NCBI RefSeq assembly: GCF_042675745.1
Contig: NZ_JBHTJM010000002.1
Location: forward strand, 372,001-436,000
Reading direction: 5' to 3'
From: Pseudofulvibacter geojedonensis
GTDB taxonomy: Bacteria; Bacteroidota; Bacteroidia; Flavobacteriales; Flavobacteriaceae
Length of the DNA: 64,000 nucleotides
Part shown: positions 26,301 to 34,435 of the stretch, piece after piece
How the letters are laid out: every line of letters starts with the position of its first letter
How positions within the stretch are numbered: the first letter of the stretch is position 1
The notes under the pieces: model-generated
What the model was told of the DNA's origin: nothing
The model's input: the letters and a program-made list of their open reading frames with translations, nothing else
Databases searched by the model: none
Position numbers and translations under genes: made by a program

Positions 26301-29192
26301 AAGACTGGTTAAAAGATTTCTATTGCAATTAAGGTTCAACAAGGCTGTATTGTTTTGAATGTTTAAGCTTGTTAAAAGGTTTCTTTCACAATTTAAAACT
26401 TCAAGTAATGTGTTTGCCTGTAAATCCAGACTTTCAAGACTATTTTGAGAGCAATTTAAATTCGTTAACGCCGAGAAATCCTCTATCCCTGTAAGGTCAT
26501 TTATCCCTCTATTTTCAACATCTAAAATAGTTACACCTTCTATAAGCCAAGTTGGTACTTGTGCATCATTTGGCGTATCGTCATATCCTAAGGCACCTAA
26601 TCTGGTCTCGAAGGCACTATCGGGTATTGGGGTATATCCACATGATACATCACTAAAGCTAGTTTGCGCATCAATCTGTGTCCAATTATTAGTACTATGA
26701 GTGGCATCATCTACTAAAATACAGTTTAGGGCAGGATTATTATCTGTTATAAAGGTAGTTATATTTGTATTATTACCATTTTTTATATTTAAGCTTTGTA
26801 AGTTGTTGTTTCCTACACTTACGCTCTTTAAATTGCTGAAATTTGAGAGATCTAGTGCCGTTAATTGATTAAAACTAAGTTGTAAACTTTCCAAAGCGGT
26901 ATTATTCCCAAAAATTACATTAGTAATTCCCATAGTACCTAAGTTTAACCTCTCAAGTAACTCATTATCACTTATATCTACAGAAGATAAGGTCGCAGTG
27001 TCCTCTAGGGATAATTCTTTGAGCGCCGAATTAGAACTCAAATCTAATGCTGCTAAAGTAGTACTTTCTAAATTAAGTATTTCTAATGCCGAATTACCAG
27101 AAAGGTTAATACTAGATAGTGGTGAATTACTTACATCTAATTCTATCAAGTCACCATTCTGTTGAAGATTTAAACTGATGATGGAAGTACTGTCTAGTCT
27201 TAATTCAAGTAAAGAAGTGTTACTAGCTAAATCAATTGAAATAAATGGGTTATTGTGAGCATCTAAATTTTCTAATGCCACAAATGACTCTATTCCTGTC
27301 ATATCCTGAATTCCTGAGTCACTAATATCCAAAAGAGTAATAGTATTAATGTTATTTGTAGGTACGCGATTGTCTCCTAGTATATCGTCGTACGCACTTA
27401 ATTCAGCCTCAAAATTATCATCTGGAATAGCGGTATAAACAACAATATTCAAAGTTGTTTGTGAGGTATAGATACCAGTATTACATAGATTATTTAGAAA
27501 GGCTCGATAGATATTACCATCAAAATTCAACGGCACATTGGTAATGTTAAGAGATGAACTACTAATTCCTGAATAGTTACCTCCATTTGTAATGTCTGCC
27601 CAAGTGGCACCATTATCCGTACTTACTTGCCACTGTATGCTATCGTAATTAACTGCATCAAAATTTAAATTTACGGTGCCATTTTCTTCTACGTTACCTT
27701 GAAAGACTTCATTATTTATATTAATATCTTCGCAACAGTTGTATTGAGGTGTTGTTGGTTGAATACCACAACCTAAACTTGTAGTAGACTCACTCATGAT
27801 ATAATTAGCACCATCTATATCGTTTTGAGATAATACATACCTACTCTCTCCAGTTCCTAGTGAGTAATGCATGATATTATTAGTATTAATTACATGATTT
27901 AACAAATGTGCATGACCTAACTCGTGTAATGCTACGGATTTAAAATCGTGTTGTCCTGCTGGAGGTGTCCCATTACCGTAATACCAGTTTACAGAATTAC
28001 TCCAAGTAATATCCATGTCAACTGGAAATACATTCCCATTGCTACAAACACTATAGGTTGTTGATACAGCTCCTAAAGAACCCGTGGGAAGCAAGCTTCC
28101 ATTGTCAAATTGTATGATGTTAAGCCCATCGTTTCCTACCGCATTCGTGGTTGTGGTGCCACTAAACGTCAAATTAAAATTTGACTCACAGTTCCAAACA
28201 TCAAAGGCCTCTTCAAAATAAGTTGCAGCTGTACTTCCATCAAAACCCGTATGATATGATAAAGTTAATCCACCATTACCATCATCGTTAACCAAATAAG
28301 GCGAATAAGCCGTCGTACCATCATTAGGGTTACTTCTAGCATAAGGAACTGTTAAACTTGTAGAAGTAAAATGAGTACCACCAGCATCCGTAATGATGTA
28401 TAAAGGTCCTGTTCCGGCAAAACTGGGAATCTCTACAGTAATAGAAGTATTTGACCAGCTAATTACCTGACTATCTAGCGCTAAAGCAAAAGTACTACCA
28501 CCATTATTAGCATTTGAAAACCCAACTCTACCCTTTACTGCTCCAAAGTTATTCCCATTAATTGTTAATACCGTTCCTGTACCTGCAGTTGCTGTTGTAG
28601 GTGAAAAACTAGAAATATTAGCTGCAGCTTGCGCTCTAAATTGATTAGCGTTATATTTTGGGCGCTCTTTTATATCGTGAAATGATTGTCCTGTAGCTGA
28701 TTGAATTCTTGAGTACAAATCATCTTCAATAGATTGGTATTGGCTAAAAACACCTGAAGCCTTGTTCAAGTAGTAATCATATTTTATAACACCTTGAGCT
28801 GCCCCAACTAAACTATAAAGTGTACTAGATAAGTTTATATTACTGTTAAATTCTTTTAAAAAAAATGTCCCCACATCACCTTTTCGCAAAGTTGCTTCAT
28901 TTGATTTAACCTGAATTAAATTATCTATTTCTCCTCCCATTGTTACTACAAATACAGAATTGGAGGTATTAGATTTCATGTTTTTATACACCTCAACTCT
29001 ATGAACTGTATATATATTATGCTCATTATTATCCCAATAACTTTGGCTTTCGGTAACTACACCTTCAACAATAATAGACGCTTCATTAATACGGTTTTCA
29101 ATTGATAATGGTGTCATTAATCCACTACAAGACTGGCCGTTTGACCATAGTGTCGTTAATAAAACAAATAGAAAAAATAGTTTTCTTATCAT
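20325..29192 (-). CDS. Giant secreted TIG-metzincin-leucine-rich-repeat protein with dockerin-like C-terminus
   Basis: 2955 residues from the ATG at 29192, chosen over one nine codons upstream (29219) because MIRKLFFLFVLLTTLWSNGQ is then a clean signal peptide. Order: N-terminal domain (~20-185); IPT/TIG domain (ISSFSPTTATAGTGTVLTIN); matrixin-like zinc protease with HELGHAHLLNH near residue 420 and a Met-turn-like NIMHYS; an Ig-like segment; eight LRR modules, each opening with a variant of YTAIPDxNFE and closing with ILVDD...NWT.ID.QT; a ~250-residue C-terminal region ending in two copies of RYQGSGND..T / KYQGSGND..T preceded by DVNLDG. No type A sorting domain is present; it ends ITEQLPEN. 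Probably cell-surface adhesion or proteolysis. First gene of a two-gene operon. Confidence 0.88.
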   Translation of the reverse strand: MIRKLFFLFVLLTTLWSNGQSCSGLMTPLSIENRINEASIIVEGVVTESQSYWDNNEHNIYTVHRVEVYKNMKSNTSNSVFVVTMGGEIDNLIQVKSNEATLRKGDVGTFFLKEFNSNINLSSTLYSLVGAAQGVIKYDYYLNKASGVFSQYQSIEDDLYSRIQSATGQSFHDIKERPKYNANQFRAQAAANISSFSPTTATAGTGTVLTINGNNFGAVKGRVGFSNANNGGSTFALALDSQVISWSNTSITVEIPSFAGTGPLYIITDAGGTHFTSTSLTVPYARSNPNDGTTAYSPYLVNDDGNGGLTLSYHTGFDGSTAATYFEEAFDVWNCESNFNLTFSGTTTTNAVGNDGLNIIQFDNGSLLPTGSLGAVSTTYSVCSNGNVFPVDMDITWSNSVNWYYGNGTPPAGQHDFKSVALHELGHAHLLNHVINTNNIMHYSLGTGESRYVLSQNDIDGANYIMSESTTSLGCGIQPTTPQYNCCEDININNEVFQGNVEENGTVNLNFDAVNYDSIQWQVSTDNGATWADITNGGNYSGISSSSLNITNVPLNFDGNIYRAFLNNLCNTGIYTSQTTLNIVVYTAIPDDNFEAELSAYDDILGDNRVPTNNINTITLLDISDSGIQDMTGIESFVALENLDAHNNPFISIDLASNTSLLELRLDSTSIISLNLQQNGDLIELDVSNSPLSSINLSGNSALEILNLESTTLAALDLSSNSALKELSLEDTATLSSVDISDNELLERLNLGTMGITNVIFGNNTALESLQLSFNQLTALDLSNFSNLKSVSVGNNNLQSLNIKNGNNTNITTFITDNNPALNCILVDDATHSTNNWTQIDAQTSFSDVSCGYTPIPDSAFETRLGALGYDDTPNDAQVPTWLIEGVTILDVENRGINDLTGIEDFSALTNLNCSQNSLESLDLQANTLLEVLNCERNLLTSLNIQNNTALLNLNCNRNLLTSLNVQNNTELQILTCERNNINSIDLSNNEDLEVLDIERNNLTAIDVSNNPLLRSLVIKINNGLNQLDVSQNPNLEVLLCNGTSIPSLDLSNNNALTNVQAHTNNTLTAIDLSNATQLQQLLLFDTQVNTLDVSDCAALKELNVRDSRIVSLNLSTNGLLEKVDVSDNNDLTFLNLKNQNNTTITSFDATNTANLSCVNVDDAAYSTTNWTNIDAGMTFGLFCEYTLIPDNNFEAALSAYDDIPNDGQVPTVNINSLISLDVRNKGISNLSGIEDFTSLEALNIRDNNLETVDLTSNTGLKFIFAQDNVLTSINVNNLSELVNLGLARNQITALDVSSNVSLRELYLAVNQLTSLDLSQNPNLEIVGVNSNNLQNLNVKNGNNTNITTFSVSGGNSNLACILVDNAEYSATNWTLIDSQTFFSETNCTLIYTAIPDPAFEAELSAYDNFPNDGQIPTQRIKTVTYVDVRNAGISSLVGIEDFEALEVLDFIDNNVDSLNVTNAPNLRVLRLRNNNVSSINLSQNSNLEFLLMENNGVESIDLSNNLAIEELYLGGNQITELDLSNHAALKIVGVNVNNLNRLNIKNGNNTNLTTFVAGNNPNLNCILVDDVNYAQTNFTSIDAQVSFSDTYCRYTAIPDANFETVLDNLGYDDISGDGQVPTALIENITSLNIESKNISNLSGIEDFKALTILNCKFNSLSAVNLSENNNLEHLYINNNNLTDLNITNLTNLKRLEAGLNNLGTIDLTNNNKLENLQVQYTNLAALDISNLEDLKILRVFNNQLSSLDLTNSPLLVYLDMRGNTNVSSLDLTHNSLLNYANLQQMSLTSLDLISNTNLNTLLVDYNELTALDVSSNTVLETLDVELNNLATITFGENTQLNELNLGQNKLTSLDVSGLSGLTIFEADNNELISLNVKNGNNINFTTFNSTGNSNLTCILVDDAVYSNTNWTSVDSQTSYNDVACISYTPIPDINFETALENLGYDDVSGDGQVPTALIEVVTSLDISGQSISDLTGIKDFTALQSIDFSLNSMQSIDISGLTNLESIYANPAPMSLTSLDVSNLPALKTLTLNDTGITQLDVSDSTLLEELIIPVNSLTSLDISANTLLEKIEIRSTPLGSLNTNGLTSLVDLTVKNTLVESLDLTDNIALEIIDVSNNQLNQLNIRNGNNEIITSFDARFNDGLTCILVDNVSFAEANFTNINDAASFTATNYCRYTAIPDTNFEAALENLGYDDISGDGKVPTALIEVVTSLRLIERGLTDMTGIEDFEALVSLELNENNFTSIDLSHNHLLEVVDLEECTILQSINISDNPALRELNFSQTSMTTIDLSNVPALEIFDGSSIDLSSLDVSNNPLLVKININDTEVDTLDVSNCTDLVELRARSSNLNYLNIMNGNNTNVTIFDIRNNPSLTCVRVDDITYSSANWTLIDVQTSFSDTYCRYTAIPDTNFESELEALGYDDISGDGQVPTALIEVVTSLNLQGKNISDLSGIEDFTLLVSLNCRYNSFLVVDLSENINLEHLNIRNNSLTNLDVTNLVNLKVLEAGFNNLGNIDVSNNTNLERLELQYTNLMTLDVSALANLNHLSAFNNQLSNLDVTNNPLLEYLNARGNNNITSLDIRNNTLLDYVNLQQMSLTSLDISNNSNITSLIVNSNDLMALDVSNLSQLTTLRVDDNELIALNVQNGNNVNITTFNALGNLNLVCVLVDDATYSVTNWTDIEPLTNFNETSCSTDFSLNIKVFLQGPALNPNAGEETLMRDDLRVAGYIPTTSPYPDGMICDASVFNISGTDAIVDWIWVELRDINVNTLVSYSQSALLQRDGDIVGVDGISKLNFSTLEDSYYVAIKHRNHLGIMTSNFIAFSSGDIRDIDFTYSDDTFTHGVNSLTSNNMPIGVVAMWAGNVSNDAIVRYQGSGNDTNTIKDNVLANAGNTTNSNLYSYTGYDVADVNLDGTIKYQGSGNDVNTLKDVVLAHPNNQSSPSNLFMITEQLPEN
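21115..27445 (-). repeat. Eight tandem LRR supermodules within the giant gene
   Basis: Module starts (minus strand, approximate): 27445, 26636, 25638, 25021, 24412, 23413, 22664 and 21984; the array ends near 21115. Lengths vary from about 0.6 to 1.0 kb by the number of ~21-residue LRRs of the type LxxLDVSxNxxLexLxxxxN. Each module has a conserved cap (IPD.NFE..L...GYDD...DGQVPT) and a conserved tail (LN.KNGNNTNITTF...N..L.CILVDD). The caps of modules 5-8 are the most alike. Confidence 0.85.
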
Positions 29193-29542
29193 AATAAAGT
29201 TAGATTTATTAAAACCCAATCAGGTATTAAATGGTAATTAAATTTTAGATTACTATTAACCATTTAAAACACTCAACAACTATCATTATTTTTATAAAAA
29301 AATTGCGTTAAGAAATACTGATAGATTAGATTTTAGAATTCTCCGTAAATATTAATAAACTTGCTATGAGAATAAAAAATAAGATGGTGACAAAAAAATA
29401 ACACCTTGTTAAATCCCTTTAAAAACAAGGAGTTGTGACGTTTAACACAAGTTTCATACTTAATTAAATATTGTAAAACATTTCAATTACATTCAAGTCT
29501 TATTTTAAACAATCGATCTAGGTGTGTCAAAAAACAACAACA
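29193..29542. other. Intergenic region upstream of the giant LRR gene
   Basis: 350 nt between the tail-fibre-like gene and the LRR gene, both on minus. It contains the conserved element at 29386-29440, which also occurs upstream of the tail-fibre-like gene. Otherwise AT-rich with no ORF. The transcript leader of the LRR gene would be ~190 nt if the element is its promoter. Confidence 0.55.
29386..29440 (-). promoter_or_regulatory. Conserved upstream element, copy B
   Basis: Minus strand: CCTTGTT - 13 nt - AACAAGG (29404-29430), then TGTTATTTTTTTGTCACC. It aligns with the element at 34356-34412 along most of ~45 nt, at a similar distance (~195 nt) from the downstream start codon. It could be a promoter with an operator, or a terminator of the tail-fibre-like gene, which ends ~110 nt upstream. 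Confidence 0.5.
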
Positions 29543-32500
29543 CTATTTATTTTTCAATGTCAAGATATATTTTTCAATTACACTCAAACGTTTAGCTAAC
29601 GCTTTATTTTCTTCTCTTTGTCTATCCAATTCCTTTTTTAAAGAAATAATCAACTCTTGTTGTTCTTGAGTTGCTTTCACCAATGGTACCACAAATTCAG
29701 CATATCGTAAGCCGTAGTGAGATTGTGCATTTTGAGGAACCTCTACTCCATGAAAATTAAACCCCGTTTTTATTGCAGCCTCCTCTACTTCTTGAGCTAT
29801 AAAACCTGTTTGAACTTCTAAGGCTTTATTTCTTTCACTATCTCGAAAACGTAATTCATCCTTAGTACCTTTAAAACGATGTAAAGCATCTAAATCTAAA
29901 TTATATGATACCGGACGTAATTTCAAAATAAATTCAAGACCTATAATATCTTCCTTTATATTTTTTTTAAACCTTAGGTCAGATACATTTGTCCAGTTAG
30001 CATAACCTCCTATAGAGGTAATGTTTGTGTTTCCTATTCGAGCTGTGTTACTAGTTGTAGCCTCACTATTGTATCCCAGAGTAATGGTATTGCTCAAATT
30101 TGTTAATGAAAAACCAAATTGCGCAAAGTAACCAATAGCTGTGTTATAATTCCCTGTACTGTTTTGGGTAAGAGCTCCCAACCCTAAAGCAGTATTAAAA
30201 TTACCTGTAGTATTCCCTAGCATAGTATTGCGTCCTATTGCTGTATTTTCTTTACCCGTAGCGTTTTGTTGTAGAGCAGAATTACCTACAGCAGTATTGT
30301 TGCTAGCTTCTGTAATTAAAGTCACTGCTTTGTTATTTCTCAATGTATTTACACCTATAGCAACATTGTAGTTTCCTGCACTTGTACTCAATCCAGCAGC
30401 ATCTCCTATAAAAGTATTTCCTTCAGTGTTTGAAGTGTTTAGTGCTAAACCTGCTGTATCACCCAAAGCAATATTTTGGTTGCTATTTTTTACTTCTATA
30501 CGTCCTTCATTGAAAGTAAAACGTTCTGTTCCTGCCAGATCAAAACGAATGATATCCTCATCGGTGCTTTCTTCTACTTGAATTTGGGTATCGCTATCGG
30601 TATCTATAATTAGACTACTATTACTTGAACTAGACGGTAAAGCAGCCCAAGTAGCAGTACCATTGGCGTCACTTGTTAAAACCCGTCCTACAGCTTGATT
30701 ACCATCCACCATTCTAATCTTACCAGTGATATGCAATCGCTCTACAGGATCAGCAACACCTATTCCCACATTGCCATCGCGTTCCATTACAAGAATGTCT
30801 CGGTTATCCCAGGCATTTCCAGCATCATTAAGCGAACCAAACTTCATTCTCTGATCTTCATAGCTTAGATCCATCAATTTATCATCAGCACTTTCACTAC
30901 TATCTTCAAAATAGATACGAGGAATATTATCATCTGTTATTTGTAATGCAGTACCATTTCCACTTGCGTCGCTCACTGTTTTTAGAGACGTTGAACCGTC
31001 AGATATGTGTATCGTACTTCTAGGATCGTTTGTTGCGATACCTAAAGAACCTCGTTCTCTTGCATTAATCACAGCAGCTTCTGTTCCTCCTACATCAAAT
31101 CGGATAATGTCTTCATCTGTACTTTCTTCAACCTGTATTTGAGTATCGCTATCAGCGTCTATAATTCTATTTGTTGAGCCGCCGCTTACGTTAACCCAGC
31201 TCAATGCACCAGAACCATTGGTACTTAATACTTGGTTCGCTGTACCATCAACAGTAGGTAAAGTATACGCTTGATTAATCTCTACACCTGTTGTACTTAT
31301 TCGAAGCGGATAGAGATTGTCGTAACTAAAAGATAGTCTATGATCTGCATCGTTAATTATTCTGAAGTTATAATCTTGTGCCGTTCCTACGCCATAATGA
31401 AAATCTATAAATGGTATTTCACCAGCGGCACTATTTGAAGGCCCTAACTCTATTGAACCTCCTTGATTAGTTCCTGAGAAAGCTGCACCAGCAGTTCCGA
31501 AATAGAATGTATTGTTTGCACGACCATCTCCATTGATTTCAAGCGGAAAACTAGGCGTGTTAGTCGCAATACCTGTGTTTCCATTTGGCAGTATTGTCAT
31601 TCGTGCGATATCATTTGTAATTAACTGAACCGGAATGATCGCATTCTCTGTTCCTAACATCAATGCGTTACCCAATGTTCCTGTGGCTTTCATACCTGGT
31701 GTACCTTCTAAACCCAAAAATGCTGTTTGTGCCCCACCATCTTGTTCAAATTGGATCTCTGGATTATCGTTTTCCTCACTGTTATCTGTGTCGGCTGTAA
31801 TTAGCAACACTGCATCTCCATCTGTACCACTAGAAATTTCTGCTAGAGCACTTGGAGTATTTGTTCCTATACCAACCTGACCAGTAGCATCAATAAAAAC
31901 ACCTTCATTATCACCATCGTTTGAAATGTAGTTTCCCGCAGTTTGTATGTTGTTTGTAGCAGTATGATTGCCTAAATTATCTCCACTACCTACTGATAAC
32001 CCTGATAAATCTACTGTTCTAGTCGTTCCTGCTTCAGTCAAACTTAAATTATTTCCACTTAAAGCGAAAGCTGTAATGGTTTCATTGGTAGTACTAGCAT
32101 CAGCATCATTAATTAAGTTCGATAAGTCTACCATTTCACTAGTTCCATTTTGAATTCCAATAGTTAAAGTTGAACCCGAAAGACCAGATCCTGATATATT
32201 TTGGTTATCTGTGTTGGGGTTAATACTGGATAAATCAACGGTTCTAGTCGTTCCCGCTTCAGTAAGGTTTAAATTATTTCCACTTAATGCAAAGGCTGTT
32301 ATTAATTCATTATTTGAGTTACTATCTCCATCTGTAGGTAAATTGACCCAGCTAGCTGTTCCATTAACATCACTAGTTAATACTCGCCCTGCTGCTTGAC
32401 TACCATTTTCTAGCCTGAATGTACCATCTATGTGTAAGGTTTCCTGTGGATTGTTTTCTCCAATTCCTATTCTACCTGCGCTGTTGATTCGCATTTTTTC

Positions 32501-34186
32501 TGAAAGGACTTGGTTATCTGTTGTGTAAAATCGTAAGTCACCATCATTTGCATAACCATCATTAAAAGAGCGAATACTCCCTCCTGTATAAAGGATGTTA
32601 GCACTATCAATATCGGTATTTCTAAAATCAAGTTTACCATAAGGGTATACACCGCCAGGAAGTGCTCCTTCTATTGAGAGCGTTTGAACTCCACCACTAC
32701 TATTTCGCACGTTTAGTGCATAGCCATCCAGTTCAAAAGTTCCAGTAGGATTAGTTAATCCAGCTATGCCATCAATATTTGAAATGCTATTGATAGTGCT
32801 TACTTTCTTTCCTGAATTTCCGTTTATGGTTAATTCATCTGTATCAAAATTTCCAAACAGTAAAGGTTTATTGGTATTTGAATTATCAATGTAAAGTTTA
32901 TTGCTGCCTGTTTCATTACGTCCAGCGCCATTTCCAATAAACACATTATTTGATCCCGTCGCAGTTTCCCCAGCTACTCGACCTATGATTACGTTTCTAC
33001 TCCCAGAAGTAATATTTTTACCTGCATTATAACCTATAATAGTGTTATCAATACCTGATGTTATTTCTTGTCCAGCTTGAAAGCCCAATAAAACATTAAA
33101 ATCTCCAGTTGTTAAATCGTCACCTGCATTACTCCCAACAACTACATTACGTTGTGCTCCATTCATCGAACCACCAGCATTATTACCTATTACTACATTG
33201 TCTAGATTACTGTTTGTAGAAATACCATTTCCAATATTTACTGAGGTACCATTTAAATTGAAATGTGGTGAACCATCTGCTGTTTTAGATAAAACAACTT
33301 CTTCAGTACCGCTAATATCAAAACGTATGATATCTTCATCAGTAGATTCTTCGACTTGTATTTTGGTATCGATGTCTGTATCTTCTAGCACTGTTCCATT
33401 TGCAGGAATTTCCCAAGAAGCTGTGCCATTAACATCACTGGTGAGTACTCGACCTGCCGCTTGATTTCCGTCTTCCATACGTATAGCACCCGTAACGTGA
33501 AGTTTGGCTTGTGGATTATCATTTCCTAATCCCGTGTTACCCATGATGTAAACATCGTTGGTACTGTTTACTCTATCACCAATATAGAAATTATCACCAC
33601 TATGACCTGTACCTCCTACGTCTAAGTGCACATAATTACCTGTGTTATTTGCTGAAATGGTAAATTGTCCGGTACCATTGTCTAGCCTAAAATTATGTCC
33701 GTTATCTATACGCAAATCTCCGTTAAGGTGCAACCTATCTTGAGGTGTATTAACTCCAATTCCAATGTCACCATTATTATTAATAAACATTCTTTGCGTT
33801 CCTGCGGTGTAGAAACGTATCATATCTTCATCGGTAGTTTCTTCTACTTGAATTTTCGTATCGGTATCTGCATCTTCAACTAAACGTTTATTTTCTAATG
33901 CCTTCCAACTTGTTGTGGAATTATCCCAAAAATAGAACCCAGGAAAATTAGTTCCTGAAGTTGTTGTTAAATAAACAAGCATCCCTTGCTGTGCAGCTGT
34001 TGGATTAACCGTTGGGAATACTTCAATTCTCGGAAGTAAAAAACCATCTTTTATTGTTGGATTAGATGTATTTGAAACTGAAATATCTAACAAGGCATTT
34101 GGGTTAGTAGTTCCAATACCTACTTGTGCTTTGGTTGATATAACAGTTAGTAAAGTTAACATTATTACAAGTCTTTTTTTTATCAT
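29543..34186 (-). CDS. Giant tail-fibre-like secreted protein with S74 (endosialidase-type) intramolecular chaperone
   Basis: 1547 residues with signal peptide MIKKRLVIMLTLLTVISTKA, then VGIGTTNPNALLDIS, typical of flavobacterial tail-fibre-domain proteins. Repeats include four copies of a block like DTQIQVEESTDEDIIRFD, three of GRVLTSD.NGTA.W, and two of AFALSGNN.LTEAGTTRTVDL. Two stretches of G-N-x-x-I/V-G-x-x-A-G repeats (about residues 320-430 and 1230-1370) suggest YadA-head-like trimeric beta-roll. The C-terminus is a peptidase S74 chaperone with the conserved SDLRFKKNI (Ser1402, the expected self-cleavage site), followed by a coiled coil. The family trimerises and self-cleaves; a trimeric surface fibre is therefore likely. 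No T9SS sorting domain is seen. Confidence 0.85.
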   Translation of the reverse strand: MIKKRLVIMLTLLTVISTKAQVGIGTTNPNALLDISVSNTSNPTIKDGFLLPRIEVFPTVNPTAAQQGMLVYLTTTSGTNFPGFYFWDNSTTSWKALENKRLVEDADTDTKIQVEETTDEDMIRFYTAGTQRMFINNNGDIGIGVNTPQDRLHLNGDLRIDNGHNFRLDNGTGQFTISANNTGNYVHLDVGGTGHSGDNFYIGDRVNSTNDVYIMGNTGLGNDNPQAKLHVTGAIRMEDGNQAAGRVLTSDVNGTASWEIPANGTVLEDTDIDTKIQVEESTDEDIIRFDISGTEEVVLSKTADGSPHFNLNGTSVNIGNGISTNSNLDNVVIGNNAGGSMNGAQRNVVVGSNAGDDLTTGDFNVLLGFQAGQEITSGIDNTIIGYNAGKNITSGSRNVIIGRVAGETATGSNNVFIGNGAGRNETGSNKLYIDNSNTNKPLLFGNFDTDELTINGNSGKKVSTINSISNIDGIAGLTNPTGTFELDGYALNVRNSSGGVQTLSIEGALPGGVYPYGKLDFRNTDIDSANILYTGGSIRSFNDGYANDGDLRFYTTDNQVLSEKMRINSAGRIGIGENNPQETLHIDGTFRLENGSQAAGRVLTSDVNGTASWVNLPTDGDSNSNNELITAFALSGNNLNLTEAGTTRTVDLSSINPNTDNQNISGSGLSGSTLTIGIQNGTSEMVDLSNLINDADASTTNETITAFALSGNNLSLTEAGTTRTVDLSGLSVGSGDNLGNHTATNNIQTAGNYISNDGDNEGVFIDATGQVGIGTNTPSALAEISSGTDGDAVLLITADTDNSEENDNPEIQFEQDGGAQTAFLGLEGTPGMKATGTLGNALMLGTENAIIPVQLITNDIARMTILPNGNTGIATNTPSFPLEINGDGRANNTFYFGTAGAAFSGTNQGGSIELGPSNSAAGEIPFIDFHYGVGTAQDYNFRIINDADHRLSFSYDNLYPLRISTTGVEINQAYTLPTVDGTANQVLSTNGSGALSWVNVSGGSTNRIIDADSDTQIQVEESTDEDIIRFDVGGTEAAVINARERGSLGIATNDPRSTIHISDGSTSLKTVSDASGNGTALQITDDNIPRIYFEDSSESADDKLMDLSYEDQRMKFGSLNDAGNAWDNRDILVMERDGNVGIGVADPVERLHITGKIRMVDGNQAVGRVLTSDANGTATWAALPSSSSNSSLIIDTDSDTQIQVEESTDEDIIRFDLAGTERFTFNEGRIEVKNSNQNIALGDTAGLALNTSNTEGNTFIGDAAGLSTSAGNYNVAIGVNTLRNNKAVTLITEASNNTAVGNSALQQNATGKENTAIGRNTMLGNTTGNFNTALGLGALTQNSTGNYNTAIGYFAQFGFSLTNLSNTITLGYNSEATTSNTARIGNTNITSIGGYANWTNVSDLRFKKNIKEDIIGLEFILKLRPVSYNLDLDALHRFKGTKDELRFRDSERNKALEVQTGFIAQEVEEAAIKTGFNFHGVEVPQNAQSHYGLRYAEFVVPLVKATQEQQELIISLKKELDRQREENKALAKRLSVIEKYILTLKNK

Positions 34187-34355
34187 AATTAAAAGTCAAT
34201 TTTTAATTGAAGCCAAATCATTTTCTTTTTTACCTAAAAAAGAGAATTGTATATAAAATAAATACAGCTACTATGTTTGAATGGTTTAGCTTCTTGGGTT
34301 TGAAAGTAATTGCTAACAAATATTTTAAAACCCTAAGACCTAATAAAAAAATGTA

Positions 34356-34412
34356 CGATGACAAAAACATAACACAATGTTAAACCTTTGTATAAACAAG
34401 GTTTAACATGTC
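34356..34412 (-). promoter_or_regulatory. Conserved upstream element, copy A
   Basis: Minus strand: perfect 12-bp inverted repeat ATGTTAAACCTT - 9 nt - AAGGTTTAACAT (34377-34409), then TGTGTTATGTTTTTGTCATC. TATGTTTTTG resembles a stretched TAnnTTTG -7 element. It lies ~175 nt before the tail-fibre-like gene and just after the regulator gene, whose terminator it could alternatively be. Confidence 0.5.
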
Positions 34413-34435
34413 ATAAAATAAAATTTAAAGAATGC

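Noticed and set aside
20325..27445. Regularly spaced repeats considered as a CRISPR-like array
   Set aside because: Repeats are in-frame LRR units within one long ORF, with degenerate sequence and no constant repeat or spacer pattern.
33198..33464. 88-codon plus-strand ORF and similar ones within the tail-fibre-like gene
   Set aside because: Antisense shadows of repeated coding blocks; no start context or homology.
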